This document shows positions 17,564 through 26,819 of a stretch of DNA of 55,036 nucleotides, piece by piece. Source of the stretch: an uncultured Caulobacterales bacterium. Lineage in GTDB: Bacteria > Pseudomonadota > Alphaproteobacteria > Caulobacterales > Caulobacteraceae. The notes beneath the pieces are model-generated. The model searched no databases and was not told the origin of the DNA. It saw only the letters and a list, made by a program, of their open reading frames with translations. Position 1 is the stretch's first letter, and the number at the start of each line of letters is the position of its first letter. Position numbers and translations under genes: made by a program. The DNA lies in contig CAIOHT010000050.1 of assembly GCA_903858185.1 (NCBI GenBank), positions 1 through 55,036 of the forward strand, in the 5' to 3' direction.

Positions 17564-18754
17564 ATGACCTTCCGCTCCCTCGAAACCGCTGATCTCGCTG
17601 GCAAGCGCGCGCTGGTGCGCGTGGACTTCAATGTGCCGATGGAGGGGGGCGTCATCACCGACGACACCCGCCTGCGCTCGGCGCTGCCGACGATCCGCTT
17701 CCTCAGCAGCCGGGGGGCGAAGGTCATCCTGCTGGCCCACTTCGATCGGCCCAAGGGCAAGCGGGTGCCGGAGATGAGCCTCGCGCCCGTGGTCGCGCCG
17801 CTGTCGGTGCTGCTGGGCCGGCCGGTGCTGTTCGGCGAGGACTGCATCGGCGAGGCGGCCTTCAAGGCCGTCGCCGCGCTCCAGGACGGCGATGTGGCGG
17901 TGCTGGAAAACCTGCGCTTCCATCCGGGCGAGGAAAAGAACGACCCGGCCTTCGTCGCCGAGCTCGGGGCTATCGGCGACCTCTTCGTCAACGACGCCTT
18001 CAGCGCCGCCCACCGCGCCCACGCCTCGACCGAAGGGATCGCCCGCCTGCTGCCGGCCTACCCGGGCCTGGCCATGCGGCGTGAGCTCGACATGCTCGAC
18101 GCGGCGCTCGGCAAGCCGGTCAAGCCGGTGCTGGGCATCGTCGGCGGGGCCAAGGTCTCGACCAAACTGGACCTGCTGAACAACCTGGTGCGCAAGCTCG
18201 ACCGCCTGGCCATCGGCGGCGGCATGGCCAACACCTTCCTCGCCGCCCAGGGCCACGACGTCGGCGGCTCTCTCTGCGAGCACGACCTTGGCGACACGGC
18301 CCGCGAGATCATGGCCTCGGCCAAGGGCGCCGGCTGCGAACTGCTGCTGCCGGTCGACGTGGTGGTCGCCCGCGAAGTGAAGCCGGGCACGGCGACCCGC
18401 ACCTGCGGCCTCGACGACGTGAAGGCCGGCGACCTGATCCTTGACGCCGGTCCCGAGACGGTGAAGCGCCTGCTCGGTGCCATGGACGCCAGCAAGACCC
18501 TGATCTGGAACGGCCCGCTGGGCGTGTTCGAGGTGCCGCCGTTCGACATGGCGACGGTGGCGGCCGCGAAGCACGCCGCGCAGCTGGCGACCGCCGGCAA
18601 GCTGACCGCCGTGGCCGGTGGCGGCGACACCGTCTCGGCCCTCAACCACGCCGGCGTCGTGGACGACATGACCTTCGTCTCCACCGCCGGCGGCGCCTTC
18701 CTGGAATGGATGGAAGGCAAGGAACTGCCGGGTGTGGCGGCGCTGGAAACGTAG
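17564..18754 (+). CDS. pgk: Phosphoglycerate kinase
   Basis: 396 residues. N-terminal [13 protein letters not shown], then [56 protein letters not shown] and the C-terminal [23 protein letters not shown]. It makes ATP from 1,3-bisphosphoglycerate. ATG 17564 is the conserved start. The frame is open to 17486 only through the repeat and is not part of the protein. Confidence 0.97.
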   Translation: MTFRSLETADLAGKRALVRVDFNVPMEGGVITDDTRLRSALPTIRFLSSRGAKVILLAHFDRPKGKRVPEMSLAPVVAPLSVLLGRPVLFGEDCIGEAAFKAVAALQDGDVAVLENLRFHPGEEKNDPAFVAELGAIGDLFVNDAFSAAHRAHASTEGIARLLPAYPGLAMRRELDMLDAALGKPVKPVLGIVGGAKVSTKLDLLNNLVRKLDRLAIGGGMANTFLAAQGHDVGGSLCEHDLGDTAREIMASAKGAGCELLLPVDVVVAREVKPGTATRTCGLDDVKAGDLILDAGPETVKRLLGAMDASKTLIWNGPLGVFEVPPFDMATVAAAKHAAQLATAGKLTAVAGGGDTVSALNHAGVVDDMTFVSTAGGAFLEWMEGKELPGVAALET

Positions 18755-18780
18755 GCCAGGCCGATCCTCGCACGCGAACC

Positions 18781-18907
18781 CCGTCATCCTCGCGCTTGTC
18801 GCGAGGGCCCAGGCGTGGTGAGCGTGACGGTGATGCTGGGCGCTGGACGTGTTCCCTTAAGCAGCTCCGGTGTTCATGGGTCCTCGCGACAAGCGCGAGG
18901 ATGACGG
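18781..18907. repeat. Palindromic element with CGTCATCCTCGCG arms (pgk-fba gap)
   Basis: 31-bp arms at 18781-18811 and 18877-18907 are inverted copies with one mismatch and enclose 65 bp. Each arm also folds on itself (CTCGCGCTTGTCGCGAG). This is a separate family from the CCCGGCGAAGG elements. Confidence 0.8.
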
Positions 18908-19019
18908 AGAAGAGCTGTGCGCTTCAGAGGCTGACGATGTTCGGCCACGGGCTGACGTTCCCGTGATCCGATGGTAAGACCCCCGGAAAATCAGAACACC
19001 AGCGCAAGAGAGTCCGACC

Positions 19020-20105
19020 GTGGCCCGTATCACCCTCCGACAGCTTCTCGACCACGCCGCCGAGCACGACTACGCCGTGCCCGCGTTCAACATCAACAAC
19101 ATGGAACAGGGTCTGGCGATCATGGAGGCGGCCGAGGCCGTCGACGCGCCGGTGATCATCCAGGCGTCGCGCGGCGCGCGCAGCTACGCCAACGACATCA
19201 TGCTGGCCCGGCTGATCGACGCGCTGGTCGAGATCTATCCGAACATCCCGGTCTGCATGCACCAGGACCACGGCAACGGCCCGGCCACCTGCGCCACGGC
19301 CATCCAGTACGGCTTCACCAGCGTGATGATGGACGGCTCGCTGGAAGAGGACGCCAAGACCCCCGCCAGCTACGAGTACAACGTCGACGTCACCCGCCGG
19401 GTGGTCGAGATGGCCCACAGCTGCGGCGTCTCGGTCGAGGGCGAGATCGGCGTGCTGGGCTCGCTGGAGACCGGCATGGGCGAGGCCGAGGACGGCCACG
19501 GCTTCGAGGGCAAGCTCGACCACTCCGCGCTGCTGACCGACCCGGACCAGGCGGTCGACTTTGTGCGCGAGACGCATGTCGACGCCCTGGCCATCGCCAT
19601 GGGCACCAGCCACGGCGCCTACAAGTTCACCCGCAAGCCCGACGGCGACATCCTGGCGATGAATGTCATCGAGGCGGTGCACAACCGCCTGCCCAACACC
19701 CACCTGGTGATGCACGGCTCTTCGTCGGTGCCGCAGGACCTGCAGGACATCATCAACGAGTTCGGCGGCGAGATGCCCCAGACCTGGGGCGTGCCGGTCG
19801 AGGAGATCCAGCGCGGCATCAAGCTCGGCGTGCGCAAGATCAACGTCGACACCGACAACCGCATGGCCATGACCGGCGCGATCCGGAAGGTGCTGATGCA
19901 GAAGAAGGGCGAGTTCGACCCGCGCGCCTATCTCAAGCCCGCCAAGGAAGCCATGCGCGCCGTCTGCCAGGCCCGTTTCGAACAGTTCGGCGCCGCCGGC
20001 TGGGCCGGCAAGATCAAGCCGATCTCTACGGCCTCGATGGCCAAGCGCTACCTGACCGGCGAACTGAACCCGAAGATCGGCGTCAGCAAGGTCGCGGCGG
20101 AGTAG
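19020..20105 (+). CDS. fba: Class II fructose-bisphosphate aldolase
   Basis: 361 residues with GTG start. Conserved segments: [20 protein letters not shown] (zinc His and catalytic Asp), [50 protein letters not shown] and NVDTDNRMA. This is the class IIA Calvin-cycle-subtype form that also serves glycolysis and gluconeogenesis. It cleaves fructose 1,6-bisphosphate. It ends the tkt-purT-gap-pgk-fba series. Confidence 0.96.
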   Translation: MARITLRQLLDHAAEHDYAVPAFNINNMEQGLAIMEAAEAVDAPVIIQASRGARSYANDIMLARLIDALVEIYPNIPVCMHQDHGNGPATCATAIQYGFTSVMMDGSLEEDAKTPASYEYNVDVTRRVVEMAHSCGVSVEGEIGVLGSLETGMGEAEDGHGFEGKLDHSALLTDPDQAVDFVRETHVDALAIAMGTSHGAYKFTRKPDGDILAMNVIEAVHNRLPNTHLVMHGSSSVPQDLQDIINEFGGEMPQTWGVPVEEIQRGIKLGVRKINVDTDNRMAMTGAIRKVLMQKKGEFDPRAYLKPAKEAMRAVCQARFEQFGAAGWAGKIKPISTASMAKRYLTGELNPKIGVSKVAAE

Positions 20106-20111
20106 GGCGCG

Positions 20112-20747
20112 CTACCAGCCCCCGTAGACCGGGCTGAACCGCGCCCGCAGGCGGCTCAGGTCGCGGTCGGCCTGGTCGCGGGCGTCGATCGCCTGGCGAC
20201 GGTCCTCGCCGGCGCTGTAGCGGTCGTCGCGCAGGGCCTTGAGCCGTTCGCGGATGGCCCGCTTCTCGTCGTCGGTGACGGTCGAGTCCGCCAGGCGCGC
20301 CTCGGCCTCGCGCATCTGCCGGTCGATGTCGTCAGCGCGCCGCTCGGCGTCATTGATCGCGGACTGGGCCCGGTCGTAGCGTTGCTGCACATCCCAGACG
20401 AGCCGGCCGTCCGAGTAGGCGGCGAGGAACGGTCCTTCCAGCGACGCGGGGCAGACGCCGCCGTAGCTTGAGCCCTGCCGGCCGACCCGGAACCCGCGGT
20501 CAGGCTGGCAGTAGACGGTCAGGCCGCGCGCCCTGCCGGTCATGTAGACCGACTGCTCGGGCATCACGCCGTACTTCTCGCAGGCCTTCACATGGTCGCC
20601 GAAGCGCCCCGTGCCGTAGCCGGCGGCGCCGTCGCCATAGCCGATGCCGGCCCAGTCGCCGGTCATGCACTGGTCTTCACTCAGGCTCGCGCAGCTGCCT
20701 GCCAGCAGCCCGCAGGCGGCAACAAGAATGATCCAGACCGGTTTCAT
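20112..20747 (-). CDS. DUF2799-domain lipoprotein
   Basis: 211 residues with a lipoprotein signal (KPVWIILVAACGLLAGSC, lipobox LAGSC). The DUF2799 region has the SEDQCMTGDWAGIGYGDGAAG start, and the C-terminal half is a charged helix (INDAERRADDIDRQMREAEARL) likely forming a coiled coil. Function is unknown; an envelope role is inferred. ATG 20747 has AGGGG about 9 bp upstream; a GTG at 20756 is possible. Its stop lies 6 bp from the fba stop (convergent). Confidence 0.8.
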   Translation of the reverse strand: MKPVWIILVAACGLLAGSCASLSEDQCMTGDWAGIGYGDGAAGYGTGRFGDHVKACEKYGVMPEQSVYMTGRARGLTVYCQPDRGFRVGRQGSSYGGVCPASLEGPFLAAYSDGRLVWDVQQRYDRAQSAINDAERRADDIDRQMREAEARLADSTVTDDEKRAIRERLKALRDDRYSAGEDRRQAIDARDQADRDLSRLRARFSPVYGGW

Positions 20748-20819
20748 GCGCAGCACCCCTGACGAACCGGGTCACGTTCCCTTGTTTTGCGGTTGCTGTG
20801 AAGGACCGAAAGGGGGGCT

Positions 20820-22466
20820 TCAGCCCTCGATATCCGCCCCGTTCATTTCCTTGACGAACAGGAAGCCGATCACCGCCGTAACCGCCGCGACCACCACCGG
20901 ATACCAGAGGCCGTAGTAGATGTTGCCGGTGGCAGCGACCATCGCGAAGGCGGTCGTCGGCAGGAAGCCGCCGAACCAGCCGTTCCCGACGTGGTAGGGC
21001 AGGCTCATCGAGGTGTAGCGGATGCGCGCCGGGAACATCTCCACCAGCGCCGCCGCGATCGGTCCATAGACCATGGTCACCAACAGGATCAGGACGAACA
21101 GCACGCCGACCACCTTGGGCCGGTCGACGAGCGCGGGATCGGCCTTCTCCGGGTAGCCCTTCGCATGCAGCGCAGCGCCGAGCGTCTTGCGCCAGCCGGC
21201 CTGCTCGGCGTTGAAGGCCTTGGTCGCCATGCCCGCACCCTCGAAGGCGGGTACCTGGGTTCCGCCGATGTCGACTGTCGCGACCGAACCGGCGACGGCT
21301 TCCCGCGTCTGATAGGAGACGCCCGCCGAGGCGAGGGCCGACTTGGCGATGTCGCAGGATGATCGGAACGCGGTCTTGCCCACCGGATCGAACTGGAACG
21401 AACAGGTGTCAGGGTCGGCGATCACCGTCACCGGCGCGCGGTCGACCGCCGCCGCCAGCGCCGGGTTAGCGGCCACCGTCAGCATCTTGAACAGCGGGAA
21501 GAAGGTCAGCGCCGCGATCAGGCAGCCGGCCAGGATGATCGGCTTGCGGCCGACCTTGTCGCTCAGCCAGCCGAACAGGATGAAAAACGGCGTGCCCAGC
21601 AGCAGGGCGATCGCCACCAGGCTGTTGGTCAGGGCCCCGTCGACCTTGAGCATCTTCTCGAGGAAGAACAGGGCGTAGAACTGGCCGGTGTACCAGACCA
21701 CCGCCTGGCCGGCGGTCAGCCCGACCAGCGCCAGCAGCACCAGCTTCAGGTTCGGCCAGCGCGCAAAGGACTCGGTCAGCGGCTGCTTGCTGACCTTGCC
21801 GTCATCGATCATCCGCTGGAACACCGGGCTCTCGTTGAGCTTCAGCCGGATCCACAGTGAGACGCCCAGCAGCAGGATCGAGGCGAGGAACGGCACGCGC
21901 CAGCCCCAGTCGCTGAAAGCATCCTCGCCGATGTTGGTCCGCACCAGCAGGATGACGATCAGCGACAGGAACAGGCCCAGCGTCGCAGTGGTCTGGATGA
22001 AGCTGGTGTAGAGGCCCCGCTTCCCCGGCGGCGCATGCTCGGCGACATAGGTCGCCGCGCCGCCGTACTCGCCGCCCAGCGCCATGCCCTGGACCAGCCG
22101 CATGGCGATCAGCAGCACCGGCGCGGCCACTCCGATCGACTCATAGGACGGCAGCAGGCCGACAACGAAGGTCGACAGACCCATCAACAGCATGGTGACG
22201 AGGAAGGTGTTCTTGCGCCCCCACAGATCGCCCAGCCGTCCGAACACCAGCGCGCCCAGCGGCCGTACGGCGAACCCCGCGGCGAACGCCAGCAGCGCGA
22301 AGATGTAGCCGGTGGTCTCGTTGACCCCGCTGAAGAAGTGCTTGGTGATGAACCCTGCGAGCGAGCCGTAGAGGTAGAAATCGTACCACTCGAAGATGGT
22401 CCCGACGGAGGCGCCGCCGATGACCATGCCGTGGCTTTGCCGCGCTGCGGCTGGCTGCTCGTTCAT
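20820..22466 (-). CDS. MHS-family (metabolite:H+ symporter) MFS transporter
   Basis: 548 residues. The N-terminus GGASVGTIFEWYDFYLYG is the signature of the metabolite:H+ symporter branch of the major facilitator family (ShiA/ProP/KgtP type). The MFS motif is GRLGDLWGRKNTF, and MALGGEYGGAATYVAEHAP follows. About 12 membrane segments are visible. A soluble insertion of about 110 residues (DRAPVTVIADPDTC to PEKADPALVDRP) interrupts the C-terminal half, probably a periplasmic loop between late helices. The substrate cannot be told from sequence. Confidence 0.88.
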   Translation of the reverse strand: MNEQPAAARQSHGMVIGGASVGTIFEWYDFYLYGSLAGFITKHFFSGVNETTGYIFALLAFAAGFAVRPLGALVFGRLGDLWGRKNTFLVTMLLMGLSTFVVGLLPSYESIGVAAPVLLIAMRLVQGMALGGEYGGAATYVAEHAPPGKRGLYTSFIQTTATLGLFLSLIVILLVRTNIGEDAFSDWGWRVPFLASILLLGVSLWIRLKLNESPVFQRMIDDGKVSKQPLTESFARWPNLKLVLLALVGLTAGQAVVWYTGQFYALFFLEKMLKVDGALTNSLVAIALLLGTPFFILFGWLSDKVGRKPIILAGCLIAALTFFPLFKMLTVAANPALAAAVDRAPVTVIADPDTCSFQFDPVGKTAFRSSCDIAKSALASAGVSYQTREAVAGSVATVDIGGTQVPAFEGAGMATKAFNAEQAGWRKTLGAALHAKGYPEKADPALVDRPKVVGVLFVLILLVTMVYGPIAAALVEMFPARIRYTSMSLPYHVGNGWFGGFLPTTAFAMVAATGNIYYGLWYPVVVAAVTAVIGFLFVKEMNGADIEG

Positions 22467-22548
22467 CCCGTCCCCCTTCGGTAGCGCCGGACTCTAGCGC
22501 GGGAGACGGGCGTGGCTCAATGGAGCGTGGGGTCGGGTCGCCACCCCG

Positions 22549-23190
22549 CTAGCGACGGGTCTCCCAGGCCATCCACAGGGCGATGGCGGCCAGCATCAGC
22601 GCGAAGACGGCGCGCAGCCCCCGCCTCGCCTTGTCGGCCGGCATCACCAGCGACGCGGTCCTCCAGGTCAGCAGAACAATCGCGGTGTGGATGACGACGC
22701 TGACCGCGATGTGGGTCAGGCCGAGCGTCAGGGCCTGTGGCGCGAACGGTCGGGCGGGATCGGTGAAGGCCGGCAGCAGCGTGATGTAGAACACGGCCGC
22801 CTTGGGATTGAGCAGATTGGCCAGCAGGCCGCGGATCATGAACTTGCGCGCTGACGGGGGCTCATCAAGGCCGGCGACATCGGCGTCCGGGCTGCGCCAG
22901 ATGTCCAGGGCCAGCCATAGGAGGTAGGCTACGCCGGCCCAGCGCAACAGGCTGTAGAGCCACTCCACCCGCAGCACGACCGCGGTCAGGCCGAACACCG
23001 CCGCCAGCATGTAGACGGTCAGGCCGGCCGTCACGCCCAGGATCGTGGTCAGTCCGGCGCGACGGCCATAGCGGGTCGCGACGATCGCCAGATAGCCCAT
23101 GTTCGGGCCGGGCGTCAGTTCCAGCAGCAAAACCGCCGCCAGGAACGGCAGGAACAGGTCCGGGCCGGGAAACACGACGGCTCCCGCCAA
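22549..23190 (-). CDS. LysE/RhtB-family exporter
   Basis: 213 residues with six hydrophobic segments. LELTPGPNMGYLAIVATRYGRRAGL near residues 24-50 is the LysE/RhtB signature (TPGPN followed by G-x-RAG). Such proteins export amino acids or related compounds. It follows bfr by 6 bp on the same strand and may be read from the bfd-bfr transcript, although a functional link to iron is not evident. Confidence 0.85.
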   Translation of the reverse strand: MAGAVVFPGPDLFLPFLAAVLLLELTPGPNMGYLAIVATRYGRRAGLTTILGVTAGLTVYMLAAVFGLTAVVLRVEWLYSLLRWAGVAYLLWLALDIWRSPDADVAGLDEPPSARKFMIRGLLANLLNPKAAVFYITLLPAFTDPARPFAPQALTLGLTHIAVSVVIHTAIVLLTWRTASLVMPADKARRGLRAVFALMLAAIALWMAWETRR

Positions 23191-23196
23191 TCGCCC

Positions 23197-23685
23197 CTAG
23201 TGTCCGCCGCCCTCAAGTTCGCCGAGCGCACTCTGCAGGTAGTTCTGCTCGCCCAGCGATCGCACGAGCGACAGCTGGGTCTCGAGGAAGTCGATATGGT
23301 CCTCGGTGTCCGACAGGATCTCCTTGAAGATCTGGCGGCTGACGTAGTCGTGCGCCGTCTCGGCGGCCGTCACGCCGGCGATCAGGTCGGCGCGGCCACC
23401 GACCTCGACTGCCAGATCGGCGGCCAGGCACTCGGGCACGGTTTCGCCGATCTTCAGCTTGTTCAGGTCCTGCAGGTTGGGCAGGCCTTCGAGGAACAGG
23501 ATGCGCTTGATCAGCTTGTCGGCGTGTTTCATCTCGCCGATGGATTCGTCGTAGGTGATCTTGCCCAGCCGCGCGAAACCCCAGTCCTGGTACATGCGCG
23601 CATGCAGGAAGTACTGGTTCACGGCGGTCAGCTCATTGGTGAGCACCGCGTTCAACAGCCTGATGATCGCCGCATCGCCCTTCAT
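23197..23685 (-). CDS. bfr: Bacterioferritin
   Basis: 162 residues starting MKGDAAII. Aligned by position with E. coli Bfr it keeps the haem ligand Met52 and ferroxidase residues Glu18, Glu51, His54, Glu94 and His130. Position 127, Glu in E. coli, is Thr (SDTEDH), with Glu128 next to it; other bacterioferritins with DTEEH exist, so this is probably a natural subgroup. It stores iron as a 24-mer. AAGGAG lies upstream of the ATG. It is downstream of bfd on the same strand. Confidence 0.95.
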   Translation of the reverse strand: MKGDAAIIRLLNAVLTNELTAVNQYFLHARMYQDWGFARLGKITYDESIGEMKHADKLIKRILFLEGLPNLQDLNKLKIGETVPECLAADLAVEVGGRADLIAGVTAAETAHDYVSRQIFKEILSDTEDHIDFLETQLSLVRSLGEQNYLQSALGELEGGGH

Positions 23686-23805
23686 GGCGCACTCCTTCGT
23701 GTTCGAGTCAGCTCGACCCTGAACTGGCCCGATCCGGGCCGCAACAGCAATATCTGCAAGTGTTTCGCGCTTTCAAAGATAAGGCGCGGAACGGGGTTTC
23801 GAACG

Positions 23806-23991
23806 CTATTCGGCGGCGAAGCGCAGCGCTTCGCGGGACTCCTGGATCATCTCGCGCATCTCGCAGACGCAGCGCGCGCACTGGACCTTGCAGCCGTGGA
23901 TTTTGAACACCTCGGCCGGACGGGTCGCGCCCGCCTCGATGGCGGCGCGGACCTGACGCTCACGAATGCCGTTGCAGTTGCAGACGTACAC
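23806..23991 (-). CDS. bfd: Bacterioferritin-associated ferredoxin
   Basis: 61 residues from GTG 23991: YVCNCNGI with Cys4 and Cys6, then Cys38 and Cys41 in CARC. This gives the CxC-x31-CxxC pattern of the [2Fe-2S] Bfd family, with extra Cys34 and Cys43. Bfd reduces the haem of bacterioferritin to release stored iron, which fits the neighbouring bfr. The frame is open to 24141 but upstream residues lack homology. No good ribosome site precedes the GTG. Confidence 0.88.
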   Translation of the reverse strand: MYVCNCNGIRERQVRAAIEAGATRPAEVFKIHGCKVQCARCVCEMREMIQESREALRFAAE

Positions 23992-24043
23992 AGGAGGTTC
24001 CCGACTTGCGAACGAGACGCATTTAGCGATTCCCCCGCGTCTT

Positions 24044-24058
24044 TGCAACTCATTTGCA
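24044..24058. promoter_or_regulatory. Inverted repeat, possible iron-responsive operator
   Basis: TGCAACTCATTTGCA is a 5-5-5 inverted repeat (TGCAA/TTGCA) located 53 bp upstream of bfd and 73 bp upstream of thiE. The minus-strand reading TGCAAATGAG resembles one half of alphaproteobacterial Fur sites. Suggestive only. Confidence 0.35.
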
Positions 24059-24130
24059 TCTTGTCCCGGCGAGGATCCGCCTCTGGCCCCGCCTATGCCC
24101 CGAAGGCCCTGCTCGTGTAGAGACGGCTGC

Positions 24131-24787
24131 ATGACCGCCAAGCTTTCGCACGACTGCCGCCTCTACCTGATCACCCCGCCGCGCCTGGATGACCTGGCCG
24201 CCTTTGGCCGGACCCTGGCCGGGGCGCTCGACGCGGGCGATGTCGCCGCGCTGCAGATCCGCCTCAAGGACGCGCCGGACGATGTGATCGCCGCGGCGGT
24301 CGAGGTACTGGGCATCATCGCCCGTTCGCGCGATGTCGCGGTGATCCTGAACGACAGGCCGGACCTGGCGGCGAAGCTTGGCTGTGACGGCGTGCATGTC
24401 GGCCAGTCAGACGCCACCTGCGCCGAGGCCCGCCGGATCATGGGCAAGGACGCGATGATCGGCGTCACCTGTCACGACAGCCGGCACCTGGCCATGGAGG
24501 CGGCCGAGGCCGGCGCCGACTACGTCGCGTTCGGCGCCTTCTTCCCCACCACGACCAAGGAGGTCACGGCCCGGGCCGACCCGGAGATCCTGTCGATCTG
24601 GCAGGAGACGATGTCGCTGCCCTGCGTGGCCATCGGCGGGATCACGGCCGAAAACGCCGCGGGCCTCGCCGCTGCCGGTGCGGACTTCCTGGCCGTCAGC
24701 GCCGGGGTCTGGGCCCATCCGCAAGGTGCCGCCGCCGCCGTGCAGGCGCTGGAAGCCGCCATCGCGGCGGGTATGACTTCGCGATGA
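24131..24787 (+). CDS. thiE: Thiamine phosphate synthase
   Basis: 218 residues. TIM-barrel motifs of Thi[62 protein letters not shown], and [13 protein letters not shown] with the phosphate-binding AVSAGVW. It joins HMP-pyrophosphate with the thiazole phosphate. ATG 24131 was chosen from the family N-terminus; the frame is open upstream. No other thi genes are adjacent. Confidence 0.93.
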   Translation: MTAKLSHDCRLYLITPPRLDDLAAFGRTLAGALDAGDVAALQIRLKDAPDDVIAAAVEVLGIIARSRDVAVILNDRPDLAAKLGCDGVHVGQSDATCAEARRIMGKDAMIGVTCHDSRHLAMEAAEAGADYVAFGAFFPTTTKEVTARADPEILSIWQETMSLPCVAIGGITAENAAGLAAAGADFLAVSAGVWAHPQGAAAAVQALEAAIAAGMTSR

Positions 24788-24947
24788 GCCTGCGTCTGCA
24801 GAGCCGCTGTTCTGGACAGCGACGCTCCGGCCAACGCTCGACCGAAAACCGGGTCAAGTGACCCGACAACCACCTTGCCTTGCTATCGGGCGGTCCCGCC
24901 GCTAGGTTCCGCCGCCCTTTCCCGACCCCTTTCGGCGACCGAACCCA

Positions 24948-25517
24948 ATGTCAAAGATCAACGGCAACACCATCAAGCCCGGCATGGTGCTCCAGCACGA
25001 GAACGGCCTCTGGGTCTGCGTGAAGGCCGCTCACGTCAAGCCCGGCAAGGGCGGCGCCTTCGCCCAGGTCGAGCTTAAGAACCTCATCGACGGCCGCAAG
25101 CTGAACGAACGCTTCCGCTCGGACGACAAGGTCGAGCGCGTGACGCTCGAGCAGCGCGACAACACCTTCCTGTACGCCGAGGGCGACATGCTGGTGTTCA
25201 TGGACATGGAAAACTACGAGCAGATCAGCCTGCACAAGGACTTCGTCGGCGAAGACCAGGTTCGGTTCCTGCAGGACGGCATGACCGTCTCGGTGGAATT
25301 CCATGAGGAGCGCGCCATCGGCATCTCCCTGCCCGAGCAGGTGGTCCTGACGATCATCGAGGCCGACGCCGTGGTGAACGGCCAGACCGCCTCGTCATCC
25401 TACAAGCCGGCCAAGGCCGACAACGGCATGCGCATCCTGATCCCGCCCTACATGGAAGCGGGCGAACGCGTGCTGGTCTCGACCGAGACGGGCGAATACC
25501 TGCGCCGCGCCGACTGA
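24948..25517 (+). CDS. efp: Elongation factor P
   Basis: 189 residues. The KOW-like N-terminal domain carries KPGKGGAF with Lys34 at the tip, the position lysylated by EpmA in E. coli. The OB domains include [26 protein letters not shown] and end [11 protein letters not shown] relieves ribosome stalling at proline runs. It is followed after 1 bp by the inositol-phosphatase gene. Confidence 0.97.
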   Translation: MSKINGNTIKPGMVLQHENGLWVCVKAAHVKPGKGGAFAQVELKNLIDGRKLNERFRSDDKVERVTLEQRDNTFLYAEGDMLVFMDMENYEQISLHKDFVGEDQVRFLQDGMTVSVEFHEERAIGISLPEQVVLTIIEADAVVNGQTASSSYKPAKADNGMRILIPPYMEAGERVLVSTETGEYLRRAD

Positions 25518-25518
25518 C

Positions 25519-26316
25519 GTGGCCACAGCCTCCGCACTTCTCACGGTCATGATCGACGCCGCCCGCAAGGCGGCGAAGGGCCTGGCGCGCGACTTCGGCG
25601 AAATCGGCGAACTGCAGGTCTCGAAGAAGGGGCCGGGCGACTTCGTCTCGGCCGCCGACATCAAGGCCGAGCAGGTGCTGTTCGAAGCCCTGGAGAAGGC
25701 GCGCCCCGGCTACAGCTTTCTCGGCGAGGAGCGGGGCCTGATCGAGGGCACCGACAAGAGCCACCGCTGGATCGTCGACCCGCTCGACGGCACGACCAAC
25801 TTCCTGCACGCCATCCCGCACTTCGCGGTCAACATCGCGCTGGAGCGCGAGGGGACCATTGTGGCGGCGGTGACCTACAATCCGATCACCCACGACACCT
25901 ACTGGGCGGAAAAGGGCAAGGGCGCCTTCCTCGGCAACGAGAAGCGCCTGCGTGTCGCCGCCCGCACCCGGATGGACGAGGCCCTGCTCGGCACCGGCGT
26001 GCCGTTCATCGGCAGGCCGGGCCATGGCCAGTTCCTCAAGGAACTGCACCAGATGACCCAGCGCGTCTCGGGTATCCGCCGCTTCGGGGCGGCGGCCCTC
26101 GACATGGCCTGGGTGGCCGCCGGCCGCCTGGACGCCTTCTGGGAGCGCGGGCTGCAGCCCTGGGACGTCGCGGCCGGCATGCTGCTGATCACTGAGTCGG
26201 GCGGCAAGGTCACCAACCTCGACGGCGGCGACTACAAGCTCGGCGACGAGGGCATCCTCGCCGCCAACCTGGAACTGCACCCGCTGGTGCTCGAGAAGCT
26301 GCAGGCCGCTCAGTAG
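25519..26316 (+). CDS. Inositol monophosphatase family protein (SuhB-like)
   Basis: 265 residues, GTG start one base after the efp stop. Magnesium-site motifs: GEERGLIEG, WIVDPLDGTTNFLHAIP and the C-terminal LQPWDVAAGMLLITESGG. The family hydrolyses inositol 1-phosphate and related sugar phosphates; SuhB also acts in ribosomal RNA antitermination in E. coli. Coupled to efp, as often seen in alphaproteobacteria. Confidence 0.93.
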   Translation: MATASALLTVMIDAARKAAKGLARDFGEIGELQVSKKGPGDFVSAADIKAEQVLFEALEKARPGYSFLGEERGLIEGTDKSHRWIVDPLDGTTNFLHAIPHFAVNIALEREGTIVAAVTYNPITHDTYWAEKGKGAFLGNEKRLRVAARTRMDEALLGTGVPFIGRPGHGQFLKELHQMTQRVSGIRRFGAAALDMAWVAAGRLDAFWERGLQPWDVAAGMLLITESGGKVTNLDGGDYKLGDEGILAANLELHPLVLEKLQAAQ

Positions 26317-26321
26317 CCGCC

Positions 26322-26350
26322 GGGGACATGTACCAAAGGTACGTGTCCCC
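26322..26350. repeat. GGGGACATG hairpin repeat, copy 2
   Basis: GGGGACATGTACC-AAA-GGTACGTGTCCCC, a 29-bp near-perfect palindrome 5 bp after the inositol-phosphatase stop. Likely a transcription end for that gene. Confidence 0.8.
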
Positions 26351-26375
26351 TAATCGAGCCACTTCTGAACCGGAA

Positions 26376-26762
26376 TCAGGGGACGCGTGCCTTTGGTGCA
26401 TGTCCCCCCGGCAGCATAACGCTTGCGATCACGCCGACCACCGACACCGCCCAGGCCAGGCCGATCAGCCAGGTCAGCAGCCCGATGTCGAAGTTGCCCG
26501 GGTTGCTTGACGACGGTTCGATCAGCTTGCCGAAGAAACTTCCGTACAGCATGCCCGCGTTGGCGCCCCAGCCGGCGGCCAGCAGCGCGCGGTTGCGAAG
26601 GTTGTCGGTCTTCATGGCCAGGGCGCCTGCGAGCAGCAGGGCCGATATCCAGTAGTCGTCGACCACGAACAGCCAGTGGCGGCCCGCGCCCCAGCTCCTG
26701 TAGGTCTCGCCAATGATCAGCGAGAGCGCCTGGATGACGGCGATGATGCGAAGAATGAGCAT
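26376..26762 (-). CDS. Small four-helix membrane protein, unknown
   Basis: 128 residues from ATG 26762 with about four hydrophobic helices (LILRIIAVIQALSLIIG, WISALLLAGALAM, a central GWGANAGMLYGSFF segment and LLTWLIGLAWAVSVVGVIASVML). No recognised domain. The frame is open upstream to 26804. The stop touches the hairpin at 26379. It may belong with the SbtB/SbtA pair just upstream on the same strand, 57 bp away. Confidence 0.65.
   Translation of the reverse strand: MLILRIIAVIQALSLIIGETYRSWGAGRHWLFVVDDYWISALLLAGALAMKTDNLRNRALLAAGWGANAGMLYGSFFGKLIEPSSSNPGNFDIGLLTWLIGLAWAVSVVGVIASVMLPGGHAPKARVP
26379..26407. repeat. GGGGACATG hairpin repeat, copy 3
   Basis: GGGGACGCGTGCC-TTT-GGTGCATGTCCCC. 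Its outer edge overlaps the very end of the minus-strand membrane-protein gene. With copy 2 it forms a pair of hairpins 28 bp apart between convergent genes. Confidence 0.8.
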
Positions 26763-26819
26763 GGCTGATCTACCCACGGCGCCAGATGTCAGCGAGTCTT
26801 CCACCGGGCTCAGGGATCG

